Below, in pieces: positions 10,832-21,339 of a stretch of 64,000 bases of DNA. The notes beneath the pieces were generated by a model. It saw nothing but the letters and a program-made list of their open reading frames with translations, was not told where the DNA came from and ran no database searches. Made by a program: the position numbers and the translations under genes. Numbering within the stretch: position 1 is the first letter of the stretch; every line of letters begins with the position of its first letter. Origin of the DNA: Amyelois transitella (taxonomy: Eukaryota; Arthropoda; Insecta; Lepidoptera; Pyralidae); NCBI RefSeq assembly GCF_032362555.1, contig NC_083517.1, positions 9,258,001 through 9,322,000 of the forward strand. Reading direction: 5' to 3'.

Positions 10832-13800
10832 GTCAAACGTGCGTTCACACAGCCGCCAACACAGGTCACATCAAGACTTTACAGACGCTAGTATACTACG
10901 GTGCCGATATAAACATGAGGGTACGTTTTAAATTATATCCATACAAAAATACTTATATTTAATGTAAAATTTTGTACAGACAGAGTTATTTTAGTTAAGT
11001 TCAACAATAGCTATTAAGGTTTAGCCACTGGGGTCGTGTTTAAATTAATTTTTGATAGAGTCAGTTCAAGACAAGGTCAATGTTATATTTTACGCGAGCG
11101 AAGGCGCGTACAACAGCTAGTATTCCAAATAAATGGGAAGATAAACAGACACACAAAGTAGGTAAAGCGTTATCTTAGTTTATTACCTGTAAATAAAGTA
11201 TGCCGTTTAGACAATACCTTAATTATTTTCGTAGAGCTGTTATTTTTTTACGGATTAACAGTTTAAAATTAATATATGTACCTCATACAAAAATAGTGAG
11301 GGATATAGATTTACTCATATGATGACAACAAAGTCTCCCAGAATAAGCGTGAATATTCTCAGAACACGATGACGTTGATGTGATGACGACGGTCTCTAGC
11401 AATTAAATGCATGAATAAATGAATTGTTTTTATTTACTGTTAATACAAGTATTAACGAGTACAAGATGGAATTTAAAGTTTAATTTAGGTGTAAAATATG
11501 TCTGCCAATGGATAGCATAACAGCATGTAGGTACATAATAAGTTAGTATTCGAGACATTTAAATTTTTTTTTGGTTTTAAAACATTAATATTCCAAGCTT
11601 GGTCATTATGAAACAAATTTTTGTCATTTTATTTTTATTAAAATAATTTAAGTATTAAATATTTAACATGATGGATGATTATTTCAAGTGCGGTATCTAT
11701 CCAGCAAAATTACTCATTACCTTCGAATTTAGAAAAAAAAGTACCTAATCGGGAGTTGGCTTTCGAAATTGAACTTAAGGACTACAGTCACGTTAACCGC
11801 AGATATGACTTGACGTAATTGCCAAGGAAAACCCGCCTTAATCGCCAGATAAGATACCACTTATGGGTTTTTCATAAACCGTATTTGTTACGGCGGTAAG
11901 CAAATGCGCAATGCTGGTCATAAAAGCGCGTGATATCAGCATTCGTGGTGATTGTAGAGGTGTGTTTGTAAAATTTTAAATAATGTAAGGTATTTCATTT
12001 ACTGATAAGAGCTAGGTAGAACAGCTATTTGATTTGTAAATTTTTTTAACTATGTAAATACACATATAACGTCTTCATCCCTTACGGGGAAGATAGAGCC
12101 AACAGGTACGATAAGACTGAAAGGCCGTATAAGATTAATATTTAGGTGTCGGATCTAGACATGAATATAGGAGTTAGTATCGTTATGTCCTTATGACACA
12201 GCTGCGAACTATAAGTTTGAAATGCAAAGGTGTAATCTATGAACTGGTACAAAAATATGCATTAAAATTTTCCAAAAATAAAATTACTACCACAGTAGCA
12301 CCTTACATGAATAGAATAGATTAATTTTAAAAATTGGATACAAGGTATCATTTATTGACGTCACATCACTAAAATCTAATTATAACTACTTTCGCAGCAT
12401 TTTCACCAGACGCCAATTTACAAATGTAGATCTTTTAAATATAAATCGTGAACGAATGCACATTGTCTACATTAAAAAAAAAACATGAATGAATGTAAAA
12501 CTAATTATTTCAATACGAGTATTTCGTCAAATGTATGAAGCAGACTGTCCCTCAATGTATTCTACATACATACATACATATGGTCACGTCTATATCCCTT
12601 GCGGGGAAGACAGATCCAACAGTCTTGAAAAGACTAAATGGCCACGTTCAGCTATTTTGCTTAATGATGGAATTGAGATTCAAATAGTGACAGGTTGCTA
12701 GCCCATCGCCTAAAAAGAATCCAAGTTTGTAAGCCTATCCCTTAGTCGCCTTTTACGACATCGATGGGAAAGAGATGGAGTTGTCCTATTCTATATTGGT
12801 GCCGGGAACCACACGCACACGGCACTCAATGTATTCTCCCTTCGAAATAATAAGATAACTTCACAAATACAAAATTTTGTCATTTTTCAACAGGAGGGCC
12901 TCGCCGGTTCAACGGCGTTGCACATCGCGGCGCGTCGGGGCGACGTCCCGCTAGTGCAGTACCTCCTGGGACAGTGTCCCGGCGTCGAGAGGAGTCCCAG
13001 GGACTGGGCCGGGCGGACCCCGCGCCGGATCGCGAGGAGGAACAGCGCCGCGCGCGCATTCGCTGCATTCAAAGATGACAGCGACTCGGAATCTGATGAG
13101 GACGATGATGTGAGTAATAACTATGTGTGTATTGTGTGTTTTGATCACACTTTAGAAATAAATTTATACGGGACAAATTACACAGATTGAGTTAGTCTCG
13201 AAGTAAGTTCGAGACTTGTGAAATGTTTCCTACCTTGAACTCGAGGAAAATCTAAATACATAAAAGGTGACTGACTGACTCATATATTAACTAACGCACA
13301 GTCGTAACCACATTTCGCATTTTAATATACAGATACGTTTGGCGCAAACATCCGTTTAAATGGGAAATTCCCACGGGAACGAATCTTCGGGCCAAATTGT
13401 TAAGGTGATACGCCACTCGTAAAATGCTTTTTTTGTTATTGTTTTCCCGAAACGACATCCGTTTTCGAATTGGCATTCGAAAAACAAATATTCAAAGAAT
13501 CGAACGCATCAATGATTTAATCACCATTGTCGTTATTTACGTAATACCTCCTTAACTGGCACGTAACGTTGAACTGATAGAAGCGTTGTTGTTTTGTTTC
13601 ACGTAATTATTTCCTCGTTTTGACGTCCGCTTGATTAAAGTTACTGAATTATTATTTGAAAGTCTTAAGTGCACTAAAATTGTGCGCATGAGAATATGAT
13701 GAGATATGAAAGGCCATTGAGAGAACAATGTATACCTATATCAATTTTTTTCCACTATGGTTATTAGAATAATATTAAAAAAAAAAAAAAAACTATGTTC

Positions 13801-14607
13801 ATATTAATGTAGTTGCACAGATTGAGTTAGCCTCGAAGTAAGTTAGAGACTTGTGTTACGCTCGACGATAGTATATTTTAAAATAAATAGATAAACATCC
13901 AAGAACCAGCCCAATCAGAAAAAATTCGTTTCTCATAATGCACTGGCCGGAATTCGAACCCGGGACGTACTATGACACAGACTACGCTGCGTCGCATAGG
14001 CTGTTAATACATACATTTAGTCACGTATTTGCTGGCAAGACAGAGCCAACGGTCTTGAAAAGACGTTCAGCTGAATGGGTTTATGTTGGAATAGAGATTC
14101 AAAGTAAAATTAATAACTAACTTTATCGTTTATCTTGATTAATGTAACACCAGTTCTGACTAAAGCGAGATGCATGAACGTTATAGTTCAAATCATTCAT
14201 CATAAAAAAACAATCGATTGTAAATTCAAAGATTTCCTCTTAAAATGATTCATTTGTTAATCGCGTATAATGATTGTAGTACCTACTACTACTTAGATAC
14301 GTTTGACGCGTGTTTACAAATATGTACAAGGAAAACATGAAGTAAAATGTCTATATTTTCATAATTTTTGCGTTGTACAGTCAACAACATAAATAAACTT
14401 ATCCACATTGATAAATCTCTTTAAGCGAACTCGTCGATTTAAAAAATTATATATTAAAAATATACCCACAGTTTCCTTTTCAATTATGTTTATGAACATT
14501 TCGAAATATTTTTATTTTTATTTATTTATTTCCAGTCATACGACAGCGACAACGACAGCCTATTCGAAAAACTCCGTGACACTCTGAACCCGATCAATGT
14601 GGCCTGA
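10832..14607 (+). CDS. cact: NF-kB inhibitor IkB / Cactus, 3' coding exons (partial)
   Basis: IkB proteins hold Rel/NF-kB dimers (Dorsal, Dif) in the cytoplasm until Toll signalling triggers their degradation. Three coding exons are visible: 10832-10920, 12894-13109 and 14536-14607 (stop TGA), with AG/GT borders and consistent phase (the first exon starts with the last two bases of a Gly codon). The 29 codons of the first and 72 of the second form two ankyrin repeats with the IkB-type stretches GQTCVHTAA, GADINMREGLAG and TALHIAARRGD, then WAGRTPRRIA. A Ser/Asp/Glu-rich run (SDSESDEDDD) and a tail ending NPINVA follow; an acidic PEST-like tail and a terminal NP-x-x-VA also fit insect Cactus. 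The middle exon is strikingly GC-rich compared with its surroundings. The signal-responsive N-terminus and first ankyrin repeats are not found here. Family assignment is strong; the gene is incomplete in this window. Confidence 0.88.
12564..12824 (-). mobile_element. TATG-tailed SINE, full-length copy with 13-bp target-site duplication
   Basis: This is the reference copy of the commonest repeat here. It is flanked by the perfect direct repeat CTCAATGTATTCT (12551-12563 and 12825-12837), the signature of target-primed insertion. Read in the sense direction (minus), it runs from 'gccgtgtggttcccggcacc'-like sequence through 'tcgccttttacgac' (complement), 'gctagcaacctgtcac' and 'gctgaacgtggcc' to 'agggatatagacgtga', and ends in a (TATG)n tail. 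It is about 260 bp with no coding capacity. It resembles the microsatellite-associated interspersed elements reported in Lepidoptera; exact family identity was not checked. It lies in a Cactus intron. Confidence 0.88.
13362..13372. promoter_or_regulatory. Symmetric kappaB motif GGGAAATTCCC in the last Cactus intron
   Basis: The half-sites GGGAA and TTCCC are symmetric around a central A, an optimal Rel-protein site of the Dif/Relish type. It lies 253 bp downstream of the ankyrin-encoding exon, inside the intron of the gene for the Rel inhibitor. IkB genes are commonly induced by NF-kB as negative feedback. The motif is seen directly; use in vivo is inference. Confidence 0.5.
13800..13990 (-). 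mobile_element. tRNA-derived SINE, partial reverse copy
   Basis: It carries the tail block 'agattgagttagcctcgaag' and the complement of the B-box ('ggaattcgaacccgg'), matching the fuller copies at 30225-30470 and 30725-30955. A tail-only fragment lies at 13175-13260. Confidence 0.7.
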
Positions 14608-16800
14608 GAACGCGCCAAAACAGAACATCTAGAAGAATCCACCATATAGAAACTGATTGAAATATTAGGGTATCTTTTGTTGTCGTTCCTACTGCCATAA
14701 CATTATAGCGCGATAATATTTAGAAAGTTACAGTTTGGCAAAAATTATTTATTATGGCAACATCTTAAGTGTGAGTGTTGCTATGTTAATGTCAAACCAT
14801 TTTGAAGTTGCAATTGTTTTGTTTTTGGAAAAAATAATTTAAAAAAAAATTTTTATTTACAATTTTTGCTGAAATGTGAATATCAGCAATTTTTTGTACG
14901 TTAATCGTAGCATATGTGCCTAATATCATTGTAAATTTTAAATGATTTCACCCCCAAATTGTAAAAAATATTTCAGATTTGTTGTTTTTCATATAAGACG
15001 GGTTTTCAATAATTTATAATGTTTCCTTAATTTTATTCTATGTATTAGAGAAACATACTCATTATTTTTTTCTTGTAAAATAAATTAATTTAAAGGTGTG
15101 ATTGAACATTAACCGTATTTGTATATGTAGTTATATTTATGGAACTGGTAATTTTTGTTCTGCAATAAAATATTCATTGTGGTGCGTTGTTAAGGTATTT
15201 AAGATTCATGTTAATAAACGCGATTATAGTATGTTCTATTATGAGGCCAAATTATGATGTTTTACTATTCCGTATTTAAACCAGGGGCCCGATTCTCACG
15301 CAAACGAAAGTTGAAATATCTTTATTTGCGCGGATTTGGCGCGGTTGATACATGAGAAAAAAAATATCAATGTTCCTAATTTTTTTTGTGATTTTCGAAC
15401 ATGATATTTTTTCGACGGATTAAAAATAGCAGCCGAAACCTTTTTTTTTTCATAATACAGCCAGTACTTAAATCGATTGGAACTTCATGACGTCTTTACT
15501 AAAAAGTCCAATAAAGATTAATCATGTTATTATTTTGAATCATTTAAAAGTTGTTGTGAGAGATAACCTATTGGTCAACAGAAATTATTATTACTCAAAA
15601 TTATTATTACTCTTTGTATTAATATTATATAATATATTTTAAGGTTTGATAAAAAACTATCTTCCACTTTCTTGTTCTATTTTTTTTTTAAATTTGGTAT
15701 TTTCTCTTGCTACAACCATTTTTTGTATATATATTTTATTATAATTATTAATATTTTATTTTATAATGAAAGCTATGTTAAAATAGACATATTTTATAAG
15801 TATATATATATGAGAGCGAAGCTCTTTGGAATTAAAGGCGCAATGATTTGTTTCTTTCAAATGTTAGTTTTTGTCTTCATAAAAATGTGAATAATATATT
15901 AAGTTGATATATTATTTTATATTTAATCCAGAAATATTTGTGTGAAGATTTTTTGTTTTCAAATATGAAGCAAAAGCTACCAACTAACTTTTCTGGTCTT
16001 GTTCTGACTTTCTCTGGAAAGTAGTAATCAAGACTAGAGCAGAAATTAAGCCACTTATTTTAAATGCAATTAAAATTCAGAGATGTGAGGAAAGTTTTAG
16101 GAAAAAATTTCAACATTCGCTCATTTGACCCGATGCGATACTTGCCGTTCGTTATAAAAACCTCTTTACTTTATTATAATGAAAGAAATGAAATACTTAT
16201 GTAGTTATTATATTTGTCGATGAATGCATAACTGCTTGAGCATCAAAAACATTACAGCTAATTTACGTTGTGGCCAAAAATATATGTATTTTTAACCTAA
16301 CCTTCATTGGTTGACAAATTTTACTGATAATCTTATTTTTAGTATTTTTTATTTATTTATCTACATCATGGAAAAAATACAACTGTTGTAGAAAGTATAG
16401 TGGAAAGATCGGGAATAAACACTCCAGAAGACAGGAGAACAGAGAAGAGAAATAATCAAATGAAAAGGACTATATTTTTGAAAAGAAATAAAAATCTGAT
16501 ATTTTTCGCTCACCAAACAAGTCATGGCAACCGTTGCTATGGCATACATGTGCATATGTATGCCAGCTGGCTTTGCCTGTTAATATTTATATAACTACAA
16601 AGAATACCATTTCTACAACTATTAACTATGTACTTTTTCTTCTTTTCCCTTGCTTACTCTATAGTTGCATATGATACTTTATACAAAATATCTAAACATT
16701 TTTGCCGAAGTGTCATTAAATATTTCGGGTCTCGTTCCAAAATAAATACAATGCCATTTTCGACTTTTGAAACTGAATATGTTTATTATGTATAAATAAT
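14608..16800. other. Cactus 3'UTR and AT-rich flank
   Basis: After the TGA at 14605-14607 the sequence is strongly AT-rich and non-coding. A candidate polyadenylation signal AATAAA is at 15164-15169; other AATAAA strings exist nearby. Beyond about 15200 no gene was recognised; open frames at 15672-15890 and 16361-16594 look random. Confidence 0.5.
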
Positions 16801-17768
16801 TATGTGTGTCAGAATGGCGGGTGTACCTCACGGATTTAAATATCTGTTTTGGATTAAAAACGTACTTGATGTGTACCTTAGTGTACCTCTCCTAAAAATC
16901 TGTGTACCTCCTTCTATGTAAAGATTTTAAATAAAATAGGTACACCCGCCATCCTGACGTCAGGACCGCGGGTGTACTTCTAGTTAGCATATGTAGGTAA
17001 GTAAACTGTATATGTAGATTTGGTACCTCTTGTGTACCTGCAGAAACAAATATTAAATAAATAAAAAATATTAAGGGTGCTGAGAAAATGAAAAAAAAAA
17101 AGTTTTTTTTCTTTGACGTCGTTTTTATTTTATAAAAATAACTACAGTATAAGTAACTAAAAATAAATTAATTGTAACAGGTGTCATTAATATAATTTAT
17201 TTTAAGTAATTAATACTGTCGTTATTTTTATGTAATAAAAACCGGCCAAGTGTGAGTCGGACTCGCGCACGAAAGGTTCCGTACTATCATTTTTAGTATT
17301 TGTTGTCATAGCGGCAACAGAAATACATCATTTGTGAAAATTTCAGCTCTCTAGCTATCACGGTTTATTTACAGCCTGGAGACAGACAGACAGACAGTGG
17401 AGGCTTAGTAATAGGATCCCGTTTTACCCTTTGGGTACGTAACCTTAAAAACTACGTCGAAGAAAAAAATTTTTTTTTCATTTTCTCAGCACCCTTATTA
17501 TTTTTTATTTATTTAATATTAGTTTCTGCAGGTACACTAGAGGTACCAAATCTACATATACAGTTGTCTTACCTACATATGTTAACTAGAAGTACACCCG
17601 CGATCCTGACGTCAGGATGGCGGGTGTACCTATTTTATTTAAAATCTTTACATAGTAGGAGGTACACAGATTTTTAGGAGAGGTACACTGAGGTACACAT
17701 CAAGTACGTTTTTAATCCAAAACAGATATTAAAATCCGTGAGGTACACCCGCCATTCTGACACACATA
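16801..17768. mobile_element. Foldback DNA transposon with ~315-bp inverted arms and 6-bp TSD
   Basis: The outer ends, TATGTGTGTCAG and its complement, are flanked by a perfect AATAAT duplication (16795-16800 and 17769-17774). The arms (about 16801-17118 and 17453-17768) are reverse complements with some indels. Each arm carries repeated GTGTACC/GGTACAC motifs and a palindrome centred on CTGACGTCAG. The inner ends of both arms meet at 'gggtgctgagaaaatg' plus A/T runs. The ~330-bp centre contains a fragment of another repeat (about 17240-17455, 'aaaccggccaagtgtgagtc'). No transposase is present, so it is non-autonomous. Confidence 0.85.
17240..17455 (+). mobile_element. Interspersed repeat ('cggccaagtgtgagtcggac' type) nested in the foldback centre
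   Basis: It contains 'ggactcgcgcacgaaaggtt', 'ccgtac' and an 'acagacagacagacag' run, ending '...ccctttgggtacg'. This block is widespread in insect genomes as a LINE-related 3' sequence. Its presence between the foldback arms is either cargo or a nested insertion. Confidence 0.6.
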
Positions 17769-18039
17769 AATAATTTTAGGTGTTATTTCGTGCAATTGAC
17801 AATGAGTACTTTATTTAACTATTAACTGTAGACAAGGATATAATAGTTTTATTTTCTCTTTTTAATTCAGTCTTGAATGTTTTATTTATTAGAAATTTAT
17901 ATGTTATGTTTATCATAATCCTGTTTCTTCGTAACTATGTATTGTTATTTTCATGAAATAAATCTATGTCATTAAAAAGTACATTTTATTTCAAACTCCA
18001 TAATCAAGATTGTATTAGGTATTTAAAAATATGTTTACA

Positions 18040-18360
18040 TATAGCAACGTACACATCCCTTGCGGGCAAGACAGATCCAACAGTCTGGAAAAGACTGAAA
18101 GGTCACATTCGGCTGTATGGTTTCATGATGGAATTGGGATTCTAATCGTGACAGGTTGCTAGCCCATCGCTACTGTCACTACAGGATCGAGTCTCAGGCG
18201 CCCCAGGGCTCCTCTCAGGTGAGGACGTGGCCAAAACTAACAAATGGAAAGATTTATTGTCCAAATAGGATACAAGGTATCGCTTATTGACGTCAACATA
18301 AGTATACCCAATTGTATTTACTACCGCTTCCAAAGCGCAGGTGTAGAAGAAGCGGCGGAA
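18040..18360 (-). mobile_element. TATG-tailed SINE fragment followed by a CTATT-tailed SINE fragment
   Basis: 18040-18175 matches the TATG-SINE ('cccttgcgggcaagacagat', 'cagtctggaaaagactgaaa', 'gtgacaggttgctagcccat'). 18241-18355 is a reverse copy of a second family ('tattgacgtcaacataagta', 'gcttccaaagcgcaggtgta') also seen at 12330-12400, 26375-26460, 30645-30725 and 61170-61385, whose sense strand ends in (TCTAT)n. Confidence 0.7.
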
Positions 18361-19189
18361 CAAACTATTTCTTAATTTATTCTTTCATCGTTTCATTTCG
18401 ATTTTACCCAATGTCAAGTCAGGTATTACACGAAGCGACTCACGTCTGACCTCTGTGACCGTTGCCGAGGAACCTGACCCCCAAGAAAAAGGAACATACA
18501 TACATGGAAAATTATGTGAAATAAATAAAACAAGTGATTAAATAACAAATGTGATGTAAATAATTATTTATTGATGAATGGCAATGAATTAAGCTTATCA
18601 CAATGTTGCCGACAGATGGCGTACAAATAAAACTAAAAATAAACGCAGGTACACAATAAAATTGACCTTGAACACTTTTGGAAGTAAAATTTTGATATTT
18701 AATCAAACAACTTAAGCTAAATATTATACCGTGTTTTTATTAAATTTTAATAAATTTAAATGGTTACGAACTGGACGGTTGTTTTGTATAAAAACAACTG
18801 ATTGACAAATACATATAAATATCAATAAATTAACAAATATACATTAAAATGCTTTGCAGTTAAATTAAAAAAAGGAAATTAAAAGAAAAAACGACGAAGT
18901 ACAGCTTTTTAAGAATGAGGCCATGTTTTTCTGCAGTCGACTGTACTTACTTTCTCAGTGTGATTCATTTTGAGATAAATATACTTATTAGAAGTTGAAG
19001 AAACCATTTCATTTTCCTTGATTGCAATATTAATAATATAATTATTTGGAATAATATGAACCTTAAAAACAATGATGCACCATCTTCAAGGCACGATTTT
19101 ACATTCATTACAATGTTTAAATACTTTAATTGTTTCTCGTAAAGAAAACGATACCTTTTATTAGGCGGCAAATAAGTTTCCTATGCTCT

Positions 19190-19400
19190 TACGGTGAGAG
19201 AAACCTTCATGAACTGTGTAACCATGGATCCAATATGGGTTAGGTTCCCCTGCAAAGGTTGCGGACGTCAGACGAGAGTTGCTTCGTGTCTGACTGACTA
19301 ACTCGCCCAATGCAGGATCCACGGTCAAGAGGATACCCCCGGCTCCTCTCCAGAGCGGTGAGAATGTAACCGGACTAAAGCCAGGAGAAAGAAGAGTGGT
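19190..19400 (+). mobile_element. SINE body fragment shared with 42900-43200
   Basis: The blocks 'accatggatccaatatgggt', 'taggttcccctgcaaaggt', 'caggatccacggtcaagagg' and 'ggctcctctccagag..ggtgagaatg' recur at 43028-43200 behind a tRNA-like head, so this is a 5'-truncated copy. A shorter tail fragment is at 62635-62700. Confidence 0.65.
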
Positions 19401-20057
19401 TGTAAATGATACTGCTATCCCTTTCTATAATATGTGAAAAGACAATGCAGAACGAGGATTTTTTTTTTCTTAAAACGAATTTTAATCTAATTGATAAAAT
19501 ATGATAATTGTCTTTGGCCCTAAGATTTATGATAAAATCAAACAAAAAACATTTAATGGGCTAATGAACAATCTCCAATCTATAATACAAGAGCCAATCA
19601 GGTCAATTTCTCGAAATCGGTTATTGTTAAAAGAAATGATAATTTTTCAGGTTATGTCCATTCCTCACTTCAAAATCTTTGTTTTTAAGCGTGTTGTAAT
19701 GAGAAAGGCCTTAAGACTGGTCTGATACATGTCTATTTAACGTAAAATATATTACTAGTTAAGCAAAATAGGACGTGTTCACAATAGGTACTTATACTTT
19801 TAAAAAAAGAAAACGACTACTTGATTTGATAATAATACAGCCTATGGTTTTCGTTTTTTCTACAGTGTCCTTGATATAATTGATAAAGGAATAATATTAA
19901 GAAATATCTCATTGGAATGTAGGTACGTCTGATAAAGAAACAATCTTATCAGTTATTTAATGTCGCAATAGAGTTTATTTTACTATTTTGTCCTTTAAAG
20001 CAACATTAACCAGGGTCGAATTCCCTCCGAATTGGGATCAGCCCATTTTTTATTACA

Positions 20058-20216
20058 GAAAGTAAGATATAAATATTACGCGCGACACCATTTTGATCGC
20101 GCGAAAACTATCGCTATCCCGTTTCACGTCATAATAAAAAGCGAAATAGCGATAGATTAGATATATATATAGATTCTACGAGGGCAGTGCCCCTTATATA
20201 TCTTACTTTTTGTCTT
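20058..20216. mobile_element. Short MITE-like element with inverted ends
   Basis: It is bounded by AAAGTAAGATATA and its complement. The interior contains 'gcgcgacaccattttgatcg' and 'actatcgctatcccgttt' plus an 'agcgaaatagcgatag' inverted block. A related interior recurs at 52140-52225. No coding capacity. Confidence 0.5.
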
Positions 20217-20410
20217 TTAATAAAAAATGTCCCTCTGTATGTATGCTTAAATCTTTAAAACTACACGACGGATTTAGATGCAGTGTTTTTTTAAATAGAT
20301 AGAGTGATTCAAAAGAAAGGTCTATACCTATATGTATAATTGCAACTCGTGCGAGGCCGGGGCGGGGCGTTAGTAACATATAAAACTAACACATTATATT
20401 ATTTTTACAG

Positions 20411-20430
20411 ATATATATATATATATATAT
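20411..20430. repeat. (AT)n microsatellite
   Basis: Ten uninterrupted AT units. The rest of 18400-21040 contains repeat fragments and AT-rich DNA; the open frame at 19501-19725 was not recognised as a gene. Confidence 0.9.
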
Positions 20431-21042
20431 TATCTTAACGTGCCTTCTGAAGCGTCCTGTGTTGCCTAATAACATATCGCTCTAATCAAACAATCGGTAA
20501 ATTACAAAGTATAACATGGACATAAAACACCTACCTATTAAAAGAATCCATCTATTTAACTATATGACTATCTCTATTTTGTGGGGCCCGTGTGGGAAAT
20601 AGGTGCCTTAATCCGGCCCAGGTCAAGATTCAAAGATCAATTTGGCTTAACAATGCGCGATAACGATAACATGGTAGATTCTATGTCATGTCATATCGTA
20701 ACATAGTAACTACATTATAAATAAGCCTCTTTTTAAATAAGCGGTGCACTATGAAAAATTTTTGGTGGGATTTCTAATTTAGTTTTAGTAATAAACATTT
20801 TTATACATAAACTTTATGACAAAATATACGAAATAAGAAGTATATTAAATAGAGTGATATGATATGGATGTTAAGTTTGTTTGTAAACTTTTTTTTTAAG
20901 ACGCTACATACTTACATATGTATGTAGTTATATACCATAAACCTAGTTTGCCTTCTAGTGGACATAGGTCTTCAAATTTGTTGTAACAAAGTTCCCGAAC
21001 TGACATCCAATACTAACAAATAACCCTCACATACGAGTATCA

Positions 21043-21290
21043 TCATTCATACATACATACATATAATCACGTCTATATTTCTTGCGGGGTAGACAGAGCT
21101 TGAAAAGACTGATAGGCCACATTCAGCTGTTTGGCTTTATGATAGAATTGAGATTCAAATAGTGACAGGTTGCTAGCCCATCGCCTAAAAGAAGAATCCC
21201 AAGTTAATAAGCCTATCCCATAGTCGCCTCTTACGACATCCATGGGAAAGATGGAGTGGTCCTATTCTTTTTTCTAATGGTGCACAGCAC
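21043..21290 (-). mobile_element. TATG-tailed SINE, near full-length
   Basis: It begins with 'catacatacatacatataa' (the tail, complemented) and contains all the internal blocks of the family. It ends at 'ggtgcacagcac', diverged from the usual 'ggtgccgggaacc'. It lies just downstream of the stop codon of the S1P phosphatase gene. Confidence 0.85.
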
Positions 21291-21339
21291 AAATCATCAC
21301 TCACATCATGGTTCACACATCACAACCTCATATATACTA

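Noticed and set aside
12880-13148. Minus-strand open frames over the Cactus exon
   Set aside because: Shadow frames caused by the high GC content of the plus-strand ankyrin exon.
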